DNA of 64,000 bases from a bacterium (lineage in GTDB: Bacteria; Joyebacterota; Joyebacteria; Joyebacterales; Joyebacteraceae): the NCBI GenBank assembly GCA_025774935.1, contig JALGZK010000001.1, positions 186,001 through 250,000 of the forward strand, written 5' to 3'. Within the stretch, counting starts at the first letter, position 1. Every line of letters starts with the position of its first letter. Made by a program: the position numbers and the translations under genes. Below the pieces are notes generated by a model that was given only the letters and a program-made list of their open reading frames with translations, ran no database searches and was not told where the DNA came from. Of this stretch, positions 44,456 to 53,727 are shown in pieces.

Positions 44456-44484
44456 TTGACCACCCGTCAGCCTCGGGCTATTCT
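44456..44484 (+). promoter_or_regulatory. Sigma-70-type promoter for selA and the smc-ftsY run
   Basis: TTGACC at 44456-44461 and TATTCT at 44479-44484 are 17 nt apart. The start near 44491 gives a leader of about 120 nt to the chosen selA start. Confidence 0.65.
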
Positions 44485-44610
44485 GTCGAGGCTCAGAGCG
44501 GCGCGCCGCAACCGCAGCGCGGGACCGCTCTTACGTCGCGCTCGCTGGGGGTCCGCCGTGCGCGGATGCGCTCGATGGCACGCGGGGATCCCGGAACCCA
44601 CCAGACGCTC

Positions 44611-46020
44611 ATGAGCAGTCACGACATCCTCAAGGCGATCCCGTCCGTCGACGAGGCCATCCGCTACCTTGAAGGGCGCGGAGTCCTGAGCGAGCGCCCG
44701 CGTCCGCTGGTCGTACGTTCGGTCCGCGCGGCGCTCGAGAAGGAGCGGAAGGCGATACTCGCGGAGGACGGCCGCGAGGCCGCCTCCATCGAGGAAGCCA
44801 GGGAGGCCATCCTCGGGCGCCTGGAGAGAGAGGTCGAACGTTCCGCCCTCAGCGACCTCGTTCCCGTCATCAACGCCACCGGCGTCGTCGTCCACACGAA
44901 CCTCGGACGGGCCCCGCTATCGCAGTCCGCGCTGGACGCCGTGACGGCGGTCGCCCGCGGGTACTCGAACCTCGAGTACGACCTGACCCGGGGGAAACGA
45001 GGCAAGCGTGACTTCCTCGTTCGGGACGCTCTCTGCGAGCTGACCGGAGCGGAGGACGCGCTCGTGGTGAACAACAATGCCGCGGCGGTCCTCCTGGCGC
45101 TCAACACGCTCGCCGAGGGGCGTGAGGTCATCGTCTCCCGAAGCGAGCTCATCGAGATCGGTGGCTCGTTCAGACTCCCCGAGGTCTTCGAGAAGAGCGG
45201 AACGCGGATGGCCGCCGTGGGAACGACGAATCGCACCCACGTCTCCGATGTCGAAGGGGCGATCCGGGGAACCACCGGCGCCATCATGGCGGTCCACTGG
45301 AGCAACTACGAAATCGTCGGATTCGTGGAGCGTGTGGGCATTCGGGAGCTCGCGCAGATCGGGGGACGCAGGGGCATCCCGGTCATCCACGACCTCGGCA
45401 GCGGGATCCTCGTCGAGACCGATCGCATCGGTCTCCGCGGAGAGATGACCGTGGCCGAGAGCGTGAAGGCAGGGGCCACGGTGTCGACCTTCAGCGGCGA
45501 CAAGCTGCTCGGCGGACCGCAGGCCGGGATCGCCGTGGGGACGGCAGACGTGATCGGACGCATGCGCGCGAACCCGCTGACCCGTGCGCTCAGGCCGGGG
45601 AAGTTGACGCTCGGCGCGCTGCAGGCGACGCTCGCTCACTACCTCGAAGACGATGCTCTCGCAGAGATCCCCGTGCTCGCCAGGATCACCGAGCCGGTGG
45701 AGTCGCTGCGTTCACGGGCGGACGCCCTGGCCTCCATCGTGGCAGGGAAGCTCGGCGACCGCGCGTCCGTCGCGACGGCCGAGGTCAAGGCGCGGGTCGG
45801 GGGCGGGGCCGCGCCCGAGCGTGAGATCCCGAGCGTGGCGCTCACGATCGCGCCCCGGACGGCGTCGCCGTCCGCAGTGGCGGCGGCGCTCCTCGAGACG
45901 AGACCCGCCGTGATCGTGCTGACGAGGGAGGACGGAATCGTCCTCGACCTTCGAACCGTCGCCCCCTCCGAGGAAGAGGCCTTGCTCGCGGCTCTAGTGG
46001 AGGCTTTCGAAGAACGATGA
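44611..46020 (+). CDS. selA: L-seryl-tRNA(Sec) selenium transferase
   Basis: The 469-residue PLP enzyme converts seryl-tRNA(Sec) to selenocysteinyl-tRNA. Visible are INATGVVVHTNLGRAPLS, YSNLEYDLTRGKRG, NNNAAAVLLAL, HDLGSGIL and the PLP lysine in TFSGDKLLGGPQAGI. The length matches E. coli SelA (463). ATG 44611 gives this length but has a weak ribosome site; ATG 44575 and 44566 are in frame. Selenoproteins are therefore expected, yet selB, selD and tRNA-Sec are not in the window. The next gene overlaps the stop (ATGA). Confidence 0.94.
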   Translation: MSSHDILKAIPSVDEAIRYLEGRGVLSERPRPLVVRSVRAALEKERKAILAEDGREAASIEEAREAILGRLEREVERSALSDLVPVINATGVVVHTNLGRAPLSQSALDAVTAVARGYSNLEYDLTRGKRGKRDFLVRDALCELTGAEDALVVNNNAAAVLLALNTLAEGREVIVSRSELIEIGGSFRLPEVFEKSGTRMAAVGTTNRTHVSDVEGAIRGTTGAIMAVHWSNYEIVGFVERVGIRELAQIGGRRGIPVIHDLGSGILVETDRIGLRGEMTVAESVKAGATVSTFSGDKLLGGPQAGIAVGTADVIGRMRANPLTRALRPGKLTLGALQATLAHYLEDDALAEIPVLARITEPVESLRSRADALASIVAGKLGDRASVATAEVKARVGGGAAPEREIPSVALTIAPRTASPSAVAAALLETRPAVIVLTREDGIVLDLRTVAPSEEEALLAALVEAFEER

Positions 46021-47714
46021 GCGACATGGCGTATCGCGGGACGTTCGCCTCATCCGGTGACGACGCCGGCGCCCGCCGTCTGGTGGAAGCGCAGCTCTTC
46101 GACGCGGGAGCTGCGATCGTCATCAGACACCCGGTGGAAGAGCCGGTGCTCGTCCGCCCCGTCGTCGGCGAGCTCATGTACGACTGGATGGCGGCCCTCG
46201 AGACGGAGATGGGGGGCGAGGGCGGCGGAGTGGTCTGCGTGACAGCGGCGGAGCCCACGCTCGCCGCCGCCATCGCGCGGGACGCCGCGGTCTGGTTGGG
46301 CGACCGCGGACGCCGCGTCACCCTCGTGGACGGGAGCGTCTCCGCTCCGGCCATCGGCAAGGCGCTCATGGAGGACGGCGACGAGGGACTCGTCGACGCC
46401 GTCGTCTTCGGGGTCTCGCCGCGCGCGGTCGCGCGCAGGACGCTGGCGTCGGGCATCCGCCTCGTGACAGCAGGCTCCTATCCCGTCTCTGCCCGCGCCG
46501 TCTTCGAGTCGGAGGACTTCGCCCCGACGCTACGTGCCTTCCGCGACGACGGGGTCGTCATCGTTGCGCTCGACTCTGCGCACATCGACGCCGCCCTTCC
46601 CGCCTTCTCCGCCGTGGTAGTCGCCGGACGGAGCGAGCGCGAGGTCGAGGCGATCGGGCGCACCGTCGGGACCGCGACCGGTGAGGAGCCGCCTCGGCGC
46701 GTGGCGCTGATCGTGTCGGACGACACACACGTCCCGGAGGAGACCGAGAGGCCGGCCGCAGCGGCCGAGGCCGAAGCGCCCGCACCGGCGGACGTTGCCG
46801 CCGTCAGCAGGGGCTTCGAGACGGAGAGGGTCACCGACGCATCAACGCCGGGCGAGCCGACGCGCGAAGAGCCGGTCGAGGCCGTCAGCGACGGTGCCGC
46901 GCCCTCAGAGACCCCCGCGGAGGAGGAACCTGAGGCAGGCGCCGAGGAGGCGGTGGCAGCCGATCTCGAGAGGGAGCAGGAGCGCGACCGGGAACTCGGC
47001 TTCGCCACCGAGGACGCGGAACGCAGACGGACCCCGGAACATCACCCGCCGGTCGTGATGTCGGCCGAGCGGCCCAGACGACGCCGTCCGATCGGTGTCA
47101 TTCTCACGGTACTCGTCCTCGCGCTCGTCCCGGTCGTGGCACTCATCTGGTGGAGGGCGAGCATCGGGACCGGCGAGCTTCAGCCGGAGGAAGGCCCAGA
47201 GATCGTAGCAGCCGGCCCCGAGAGCCCCGGAGAGCCTCCCGGCGGAGGCGCGGACGCCGAGCAGGAGGAGGCATCCGTCTCCGGAGAGGACGACGTCGCG
47301 AAGCCCGCCGCGCAGGGCGCGGCTCAGGAGGAGCGCCCAGGGCAGACGACAGAGCGGCCCGCCGGGCAACAGCAGGAGGAGCAGGCTCCCACGACCACCG
47401 GGCCCGCCCCCGAGTCATCCCCGGCCGAGACGCTGACACCGGAGGGGTTGGTCCGGGGACCCGGAGGCCCGTACTTCGTCTTCGTGAGCTCCCACAAGCA
47501 CGAAGCCGCTGCGCGTACGGAGGGAGGCGAGCTCGAGTCCCGCGGGTACGAGTCGGCCGTCATGAGCGCGGAGGTCCCGGACCGGGGCACCTGGCACCGT
47601 GTGGCCATCGCCGGCGGGTACCCGAGTTTCTCCTCGGCGCGAGAAGTCCTTGACAGGGTCAAAGAACTCGGCTACGAAGGTGCCTGGGTTCAAAGGGTGT
47701 CCAGGAACGAGTGA
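46017..47714 (+). CDS. Degenerate P-loop (BY-kinase/CpsD-like) domain fused to a membrane helix and SPOR domain
   Basis: In the 565-residue protein, residues about 50-240 follow the order of capsular tyrosine-kinase/ParA-like domains (G-x-V-V-C-V-T-A-A-E strand, R-R-V-T-L-V-D-G-S Walker A' strand, L-V-T-A-G-S-Y-P, V-V-I-V-A-L-D-S), but the Walker A lysine loop is missing, so nucleotide binding is doubtful. An acidic linker, one membrane helix (near 363-380, after a basic R-R-R-R) and a second Pro/Glu/Gly-rich linker lead to a C-terminal SPOR domain (GPYFVFVSSHKHEAAA to YEGAWVQRV), which in other proteins binds denuded septal peptidoglycan. Placement between selA and smc, with ftsY next, hints at a division role. 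Confidence 0.72.
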   Translation: MSDMAYRGTFASSGDDAGARRLVEAQLFDAGAAIVIRHPVEEPVLVRPVVGELMYDWMAALETEMGGEGGGVVCVTAAEPTLAAAIARDAAVWLGDRGRRVTLVDGSVSAPAIGKALMEDGDEGLVDAVVFGVSPRAVARRTLASGIRLVTAGSYPVSARAVFESEDFAPTLRAFRDDGVVIVALDSAHIDAALPAFSAVVVAGRSEREVEAIGRTVGTATGEEPPRRVALIVSDDTHVPEETERPAAAAEAEAPAPADVAAVSRGFETERVTDASTPGEPTREEPVEAVSDGAAPSETPAEEEPEAGAEEAVAADLEREQERDRELGFATEDAERRRTPEHHPPVVMSAERPRRRRPIGVILTVLVLALVPVVALIWWRASIGTGELQPEEGPEIVAAGPESPGEPPGGGADAEQEEASVSGEDDVAKPAAQGAAQEERPGQTTERPAGQQQEEQAPTTTGPAPESSPAETLTPEGLVRGPGGPYFVFVSSHKHEAAARTEGGELESRGYESAVMSAEVPDRGTWHRVAIAGGYPSFSSAREVLDRVKELGYEGAWVQRVSRNE

Positions 47715-47723
47715 GGAGGTCGG

Positions 47724-50700
47724 GTGCTCCTTAAGAAGCTCGAGATCTTCGGGTTCAAATCATTCGCCCACAAGCTCTCCCTGGAGTTCGGTCCAGGGAT
47801 AACGTGTGTCGTGGGGCCCAACGGCTGCGGCAAGACGAACGTGGCCGACGCCATCCGGTGGGTCCTGGGCGAGCAGAGCCCCTCGGAGCTCCGTGGGTCG
47901 AGCATGGCCGACGTCATCTTCAACGGCACGAAGAAGCGGCGGCGCCTCGGCATGGCGGAGGTGACGCTCTCGATCGACAACTCGGAGGGTTTCCTCCCGA
48001 CCGACTACTCGGAGGTCGTGATAGGTCGGCGGGTATTCAGGTCCGGGGAGAGCGAGTATCTCATCAACAAGACCGAGTGCCGGCTGCGCGACATCCGCGA
48101 CCTCTTCCTCGACACGGGAATCGGAACCCGCACCTACTCGCTCATCGAGCGCAAGATGGTCGACTCCGTGCTGTCCGACTCCACGGGGCACCGGCGGTTC
48201 ATGTTCGAGGAAGCCGCCGGCATCATGAAGTACAAGGTCAGGAAGCGCTCGGCGCTCAACAAGCTCGCGGCGACCGAGACCGACATGCAGCGCGTCGCCG
48301 ACATCATCGTCGAGGTGGAGAAGCAGGTCCGTTCGTTGAAGCGGCAACTCGCGCAGGCCCGCCGCCACAGACGATACACCGACGAGCTCAGGGAACTCGA
48401 GATCGGTCTCGGACGGCGGGAATTCTGGACGTGGGAGTCCCAACGCGAGGAATCGGCCGCGAGGGCGGCCGAGCTCCGCAGCACGCTCGGCAAGCACCAG
48501 GGGACGGTGCAGGAGGCGGAGCGCTCGGGGCTCGGCATCCGCACGGAGCTCCGCGACAAGGAGGAGGCGCTCTCGAGCCTCGAGCTGGAGGTCAAGGACC
48601 TCGAGTCGAGATCGCGTCAGCTGGCCGACGGGCTCCTCGTCGCGCGCGAACGTCGAAGCGCCGCCGAGCGCCGCGTCAACGACCTCGACAAGGAGCTGAC
48701 CGACCTTCGCGCCGATCTGTCGCTCGCACTCAAGCGCGCCGCGTCCCTCGAGGGGGAGATCGAGCAGACTGCCGGGCTCGCGCAGGAACGCGAGGACGAT
48801 CTCTCGCAGAAGGACGAAGAGGCCGCCGAGATCGAGAAGAAGTACAAGCGTCTGAACGACCTCCTCGCGGGTCAGAAGCAGACGCGCCTGGCCGGCCTCG
48901 AGAGCTCCGCGGGGCTCAAGGGCGAGCTCGAGAGCTACCGCGCGCGGCTGGACGACCTCATGAGGGAGCACGTCGAGATCGAGAACTCGCTGGCGGCGGC
49001 ACGGCACGCTCTCGCCGAGAAGGAGGGCGAGGTCCTCTCGGCGCTCGAGGAGGAGAAGCGCTTCATGGGCGCTTCGCACGAGGCGAGAACCGCCGAGCAC
49101 GCCCGAACGACTGCGCTGAACGACGCCAGGGAGGCCCGGCTGAAGGCGCGCGAGCTGGCGAGCAGGGTGGAAGGCGAGCTCACCGCAGCGAAGCACAAGG
49201 CGGACCTGTTGTCCGAGATCAGGGACAGCTACGGAGGCTTCCAGGACGGCGTCCGGTCGCTCCTTGCCGATCGCTCCCACAGCATCGACGGACTGCTCGG
49301 AACCGTCGCGGACCTCCTGGACGTGGATCCCAAGATGGCGGGGGCCGTCGAGGCGGCCCTGGCGGGCACCGCGCAGTACGTCGTGACGCGCGACCTCTCC
49401 ACCGCGAGATCGGCCATGCACTTCCTCGCGTCGCGTTCTCTCGGGCGGGCGACGTTCCTGCCCATGTCCGAGCTTCGCAGAATCGAGGTCTCCCGCGTCC
49501 CGGACCACGTCGTGAACGGCGACGGGGTCATCGGCCGCGCTTCCGACTTCGTCTCGTCGGAAGGCTCCTTCTCCGCGCTCGTGGGATTCCTGCTCGAGGG
49601 CATCGTCATCGTGAGGGATCTCGGTGTGGCGCTCTCGCTCGCCGAACGTCCGGAGGGGCGCGACCTCGCCTTCGTGACACCCGACGGAGAGATGGCGACC
49701 TCGGAGGGCGTGATCTCGGGAGGACGGCAGGGAAGCAACGAGGCGGGGCTCCTCCGGCGCGCCGAACGCGTCGAGGCGGCGAAGCGGGAGATCGCGAGCC
49801 TGTCCGCTCACCTCGCGGAAGCGAGAAGAGCGGAGGCGGGGGCCGAGAAGCAGCTGACCGAAGCCTCGGGAGCCGCCCAGGCGGCGGAAGGACGCGCGGA
49901 GACTGCCGATGCCGAGCTCTGGGAAGTGAAGCGTCGTCTCACGGAGCACGAGCTCGCTAAGACCAATCTATCCGAGCGCATCGCTGAGCTGGCAGCCCAG
50001 CGCGACGTCCTCGCGGCGCGCATGGACACGACCCGAGGCTCCATCGAGTCTCTGGCCGAGCGGCTGTCGCTCCTCTCGAAGGGGGAGGACGAGCTCGGCG
50101 AGAAGCTCGACGAGCTCGAGCGCGAGTTCAGGCGTGTAGAGCACGCGCGCACCAGGGCCATCGAGGAGGAGAAGCAGTCCGGGATCGAGGCGGCGTCGGC
50201 GCAGTCCCGGCTCACTCAGCTCAAGACCGAGCATGCGCAGCTCACGGAGACGGCGAGGAACGCGAAGAGCGCCGACGAGCGGAAGACGATAGAGCGCACG
50301 GAGCACCTGCGCACCGTCGCGGAGCTCGACGAGAGGATCGCCGCCGACGCCCGCGCGCTCGATGAGTTGAACGAGCAGAAGCGGGCGCTCGAGACCGACC
50401 GCGACGCGATGCGGGAGGCAGCAGGCGGGCTGAAGGCACAGCTCGAGAAGCTGGACGACGACACGAGGTCGTCGCGCGAGGTAAAGGACCGCGTGCAGAC
50501 AGAGCTCCACGAGCTGGAGATTCGTGACACCGAGCGGCGGGGGCGTGCCGAGGCCATGCGCGACAGGCTCCGCGAGGAATACTCGATCGACATCCGCGAG
50601 ATGGGAAGCCTGGAGGACGATTCCGAGGCCGAGCCGTTCGACATCGCGAAGGTACGCGAGGAGGTCGAGCGTCTGCGCGCGCGGCTGCGCTCGATGGGAC

Positions 50701-51335
50701 CGGTGAATCTCCTCGCACTCGAGGAGTACGACGAGGAGAGCAAGCGTCTGGAGTTCCTCCAGGGCCAGTTCGAGGACCTGCAGAAGTCGAAGGCTTCCCT
50801 GTTAGAGGCCATCGAGAGGATCAACTCGACCGCGACGCAGATGTTCGTCGAGACCTTCAAGCTCGTCAGGGAGAACTTCATCGCGACCTTCCAGCGGCTG
50901 TTCGAGGGAGGCGAGGCGGACCTGAGGTTCCTCGAACCCGAGGACCCGCTGGAGTCCGCGATCGAGATCGTCGCCTCTCCGCGCGGCAAGCGGCTCGGTC
51001 GACTGAGTCTCCTCTCGGGCGGAGAGCGCGCTCTCACGGCCATCGCGCTTCTCTTCGCGATCTACCTGGTCAAGCCCTCGCCGTTCTGCATCCTGGACGA
51101 GGTCGACGCTCCGCTCGACGACGCGAACGTCGAGCGTTTCGTGAAGATGCTGAAGGAGTTCTCGGAGCGCACCCAGTTCGTCATCATCACGCACAACAAG
51201 GCGACTATGCGCGCCGGCGGCCGGCTGTACGGGATCACGATGGAGGAATCGGGCGTCTCGAAGGTGGTCTCCGTACGACTCGACACGGCCGACGAAGAGG
51301 TGCAGCGTGAGGAAGCGGTTCTCGAGGCTCGCTGA
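47724..51335 (+). CDS. smc: Chromosome partition protein SMC
   Basis: A full 1203-residue SMC. Walker A is GPNGCGKTN (31-39), followed by the two long coiled coils around a hinge (about 505-660, with DLLDVDPKMAGAVEAALAG and the Gly-rich E-G-V-I-S-G-G strand), the ABC signature LSGGERALTAIALLFAIY near 1095 and Walker B FCILDEVDAPLDD. SMC compacts and segregates the chromosome with ScpAB. GTG 47724 has GAGGAGGTCGG upstream. It overlaps ftsY by 29 nt. Confidence 0.97.
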   Translation: MLLKKLEIFGFKSFAHKLSLEFGPGITCVVGPNGCGKTNVADAIRWVLGEQSPSELRGSSMADVIFNGTKKRRRLGMAEVTLSIDNSEGFLPTDYSEVVIGRRVFRSGESEYLINKTECRLRDIRDLFLDTGIGTRTYSLIERKMVDSVLSDSTGHRRFMFEEAAGIMKYKVRKRSALNKLAATETDMQRVADIIVEVEKQVRSLKRQLAQARRHRRYTDELRELEIGLGRREFWTWESQREESAARAAELRSTLGKHQGTVQEAERSGLGIRTELRDKEEALSSLELEVKDLESRSRQLADGLLVARERRSAAERRVNDLDKELTDLRADLSLALKRAASLEGEIEQTAGLAQEREDDLSQKDEEAAEIEKKYKRLNDLLAGQKQTRLAGLESSAGLKGELESYRARLDDLMREHVEIENSLAAARHALAEKEGEVLSALEEEKRFMGASHEARTAEHARTTALNDAREARLKARELASRVEGELTAAKHKADLLSEIRDSYGGFQDGVRSLLADRSHSIDGLLGTVADLLDVDPKMAGAVEAALAGTAQYVVTRDLSTARSAMHFLASRSLGRATFLPMSELRRIEVSRVPDHVVNGDGVIGRASDFVSSEGSFSALVGFLLEGIVIVRDLGVALSLAERPEGRDLAFVTPDGEMATSEGVISGGRQGSNEAGLLRRAERVEAAKREIASLSAHLAEARRAEAGAEKQLTEASGAAQAAEGRAETADAELWEVKRRLTEHELAKTNLSERIAELAAQRDVLAARMDTTRGSIESLAERLSLLSKGEDELGEKLDELEREFRRVEHARTRAIEEEKQSGIEAASAQSRLTQLKTEHAQLTETARNAKSADERKTIERTEHLRTVAELDERIAADARALDELNEQKRALETDRDAMREAAGGLKAQLEKLDDDTRSSREVKDRVQTELHELEIRDTERRGRAEAMRDRLREEYSIDIREMGSLEDDSEAEPFDIAKVREEVERLRARLRSMGPVNLLALEEYDEESKRLEFLQGQFEDLQKSKASLLEAIERINSTATQMFVETFKLVRENFIATFQRLFEGGEADLRFLEPEDPLESAIEIVASPRGKRLGRLSLLSGGERALTAIALLFAIYLVKPSPFCILDEVDAPLDDANVERFVKMLKEFSERTQFVIITHNKATMRAGGRLYGITMEESGVSKVVSVRLDTADEEVQREEAVLEAR

Positions 51336-52272
51336 CGGTCTCGCCAAGACGAGACTCGCGATCCTCGACGGCATCAAGAACGCGCTCAGTCGCGGGCCCG
51401 CACTCGATGAGAGCGGGCTCGCTGACATCGAGGAGACGCTCATCGGGGCGGACGTCGGCGTCGACACGTCGGCGCATCTTGTGGACGTGCTTCGGGCGGG
51501 CTCCGGCGAACGGTCCGCGGATGGCGCCGGCGGAGTCACGACCCTCCTCGCCGCAGAGATCGGGCGGATTCTCGAGAGCGCGTGCGCGGACGCGACGCCC
51601 GAGCCGGCCACCCCGCCGCTCGTCGTCATGGTCGTCGGCGTCAACGGGGTAGGGAAGACGACCTCCATCGGGAAGCTCGCACGTCGCTACGTCGACGACG
51701 GCAAGACCGTCATCGTCGCCGCGGCCGACACATTCAGGGCCGCGGCGGGTGAGCAGCTCGCGGTGTGGGCGGAACGGAGCGGCGCACAGCTCGTGGGCGG
51801 GGTCGCCGGGGGCGACCCGGCCGCCGTGGCCTACGACGCGCTCGACGCCGCGGTCGCGCGACGGACGGACGTCCTGATCGTCGACACCGCCGGGAGGCTC
51901 CACACGCAGAAGAACCTCGTCGAGGAGCTTCGGAAGATCAGGCGCGTGATCGCGGGCAGGCTCGAGGGCGCGCCCCACGAGGTCCTCCTCGTGGTCGACG
52001 CGAACACGGGGCAGAACGCCATCTCGCAGACGAGGCTCTTCGACGAGGCGGTCGGCCTCACGGGCATCATCCTCGCCAAGCTCGACGGTACCGCGCGCGG
52101 AGGGATCGTTGTGCCCATCGCCCGCGAGCTCTCGATCCCGGTGCGCTACGTCGGCACCGGGGAGGCGATCGACGACCTGGAGGATTTCGACCCCGGGGTG
52201 TTCGCGGGGGGCCTCCTGGGCGTGGGTGGGGTCCGCGGAGGCACTGACGACGGCCCCAGGGACGATCGATGA
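51307..52272 (+). CDS. ftsY: Signal recognition particle receptor FtsY
   Basis: The 321-residue SRP GTPase receptor has the N domain (four helices, to about 95), G1 GVNGVGKTT (111-119), the insertion-box region AADTFRAAAGEQL, G3 DTAGRLHTQ, G4-equivalent AKLDGTARGG and the closing G-T-G-E-x-x-D-D-L-x-x-F. There is almost no acidic A domain. It docks the ribosome-Ffh-SRP RNA complex at the membrane; the SRP RNA gene is also in this window. The smc-ftsY order is conserved in many bacteria. Confidence 0.96.
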   Translation: MRKRFSRLADGLAKTRLAILDGIKNALSRGPALDESGLADIEETLIGADVGVDTSAHLVDVLRAGSGERSADGAGGVTTLLAAEIGRILESACADATPEPATPPLVVMVVGVNGVGKTTSIGKLARRYVDDGKTVIVAAADTFRAAAGEQLAVWAERSGAQLVGGVAGGDPAAVAYDALDAAVARRTDVLIVDTAGRLHTQKNLVEELRKIRRVIAGRLEGAPHEVLLVVDANTGQNAISQTRLFDEAVGLTGIILAKLDGTARGGIVVPIARELSIPVRYVGTGEAIDDLEDFDPGVFAGGLLGVGGVRGGTDDGPRDDR

Positions 52273-52301
52273 GGCATGGTGCGCCAGCGGCCTCAGAGGG
52301 C

Positions 52302-52330
52302 TTGACAGCGTTGCCGCTCGGTGGTAGATT
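52302..52330 (+). promoter_or_regulatory. Sigma-70-type promoter for the riboflavin operon
   Basis: TTGACA at 52302-52307 and TAGATT at 52325-52330 are 17 nt apart. The start near 52337 lies just before the FMN riboswitch. Confidence 0.75.
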
Positions 52331-52352
52331 GGCTAGCAGAGTCGAATAGCGC

Positions 52353-52473
52353 GTTCCTTCGGGGCGGGGTGGAAGTCCCCACCGGCGGTGAAAGCCCGCG
52401 AGCGGACCGAGAGGTCTCGCAGAGCCTGTGAAATCCAGGCGCCGACAGTGAGAGTCTGGATGGTAGAAGGAAC
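52353..52473 (+). promoter_or_regulatory. FMN riboswitch (RFN element)
   Basis: P1 is closed by GTTCCTTC (52353-52360) and GAAGGAAC (52466-52473). Inside are the invariant pieces GGGGCGGGGTGGAAGTCCCC, ACCGGCGGTGAAAGCCCGCGAG, and CCGACAGTGAGAGTCTGGATG. Binding of FMN should favour the terminator at 52508 and switch off ribD-ribE-ribBA-ribH. Confidence 0.97.
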
Positions 52474-52507
52474 AGCCGCGCGAGCGGAGTGTGCTCGACG
52501 CGTCGAT

Positions 52508-52533
52508 GCCCCGGAGGAATCCGGGGCGTTTTC
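52508..52533 (+). terminator. Riboswitch-controlled terminator
   Basis: GCCCCGG/CCGGGGC with a 6-nt loop is followed by GTTTTC. It lies 35 nt after the aptamer and 49 nt before the ribD start, the usual expression platform. Confidence 0.85.
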
Positions 52534-52581
52534 GTGTGGCGGGGAATGGAGCAGGGCGACGCAGCGCGGAGCAGAGGACAG

Positions 52582-53727
52582 ATGGACGACGCTCGGTACA
52601 TGAGAGAGGCGCTCGAGCTCGCAGCGCGCGGGAGAGGGTTCACGAGCCCGAACCCCGCGGTCGGCGCCGTGATCGTCAAGGACGGCGAGATCGTCGGGCG
52701 CGGATACCACGAGCGCTACGGCGGACCGCACGCGGAGGTGAACGCGATCGCCGAAGCCGGCGCCCGCGCGCGAGGCGCGACGATCTACGTGACCCTCGAG
52801 CCCTGCTGTGTCTGGGCCAACACACCTCCCTGCGTCGACGCCGTGCGCCGAGCGGGGATACGCCGTGTCGTCGCGGCAACGGAGGATCCGAACCCCCGAG
52901 TCTCAGGGGGAGGCATCCGCCAGCTAAGGGACGCAGGAATCGAGACCGAGGTCGGCCTACTCCGTCACGAGGCCGACGAACTGATCGCCCCATACCGCCG
53001 GTTCTGCAACACGGGGCTTCCCGACGTCACCCTCAAGCTCGCGATGTCGCTCGACGGCTGCATCGCGTCGCCGCCCGGAGGGGCCCGGTGGGTGTCGTCA
53101 GAGCCCTCGCGCGAGCGCGTCCACGCGATGCGGGCCGCGTGCGACTGCGTGATGGTAGGAATCGGAACGGTTCTCGCGGACGACCCGCTCCTGACCGACC
53201 GCCGGCCCGGGGCGAGCCGGCAGCCCGCGAGACTCGTCCTCGACAGCGGACTCAGGACGCCGCCCGATTCGGCGCTCGTGCGGAGCGCGAGCGAGGTGGA
53301 GACGATCGTGGCCTGCTCCGAGGACGCACCCGTCGACAGGCAGTCCGCCCTCGAGGAGCGCGGGGTCCGCGTGTGGAGGTGTGCCGTCTCCGGAGGCCGG
53401 CTGGATCTAGAGGACGTCCTGCGCAATCTCGCGCGCGACGGGAAGCTCGACGTCATATCCGAAGGCGGTGCCGACGTCGCCTGCTCGCTGCTCGAGAGCG
53501 ACCTCGTGGACCGCATCGCGTTCTTCGTGGCGCCGACCACGTTCGGGCCGGAGGGTCTCGCGGCCTTCGAGCGGCTTGGGCCGGGCTGGTGGGAGCGCGC
53601 GCGGAGGCTCCGGGACGTGAGATGGAGCGAGACCGGAGACGACCGGCTTCTCGAAGCCAGGGTCTGCCGTCGCTCAGGGGCGCCGGAGACGTCGGAAGGG
53701 AGCCTGACATGTTCACGGGCCTCGTAG
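52582..53727 (+). CDS. ribD: Bifunctional riboflavin deaminase/reductase RibD
   Basis: The 381-residue protein joins an N-terminal deaminase (zinc motif PHAEVNAI and EPCCVWANTPPCVDA) with a C-terminal reductase (LKLAMSLDGCIA, RVHAMRAACDCVMVGIGTVLADDPLLTDR read in parts, ISEGGADVA). It performs the second and third steps from GTP to riboflavin. ATG 52582 gives the family start M-x-x-A-R-Y-M-R-E-A-L-E-L-A; the in-frame ATG at 52546 is possible. The end overlaps ribE by 19 nt. Confidence 0.95.
   Translation: MDDARYMREALELAARGRGFTSPNPAVGAVIVKDGEIVGRGYHERYGGPHAEVNAIAEAGARARGATIYVTLEPCCVWANTPPCVDAVRRAGIRRVVAATEDPNPRVSGGGIRQLRDAGIETEVGLLRHEADELIAPYRRFCNTGLPDVTLKLAMSLDGCIASPPGGARWVSSEPSRERVHAMRAACDCVMVGIGTVLADDPLLTDRRPGASRQPARLVLDSGLRTPPDSALVRSASEVETIVACSEDAPVDRQSALEERGVRVWRCAVSGGRLDLEDVLRNLARDGKLDVISEGGADVACSLLESDLVDRIAFFVAPTTFGPEGLAAFERLGPGWWERARRLRDVRWSETGDDRLLEARVCRRSGAPETSEGSLTCSRAS

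Noticed and set aside
47650-47678. TTGACA-17-TACGAA as a promoter for smc
   Set aside because: The -10 is poor and the site is explained by codons for a normal SPOR-domain helix.
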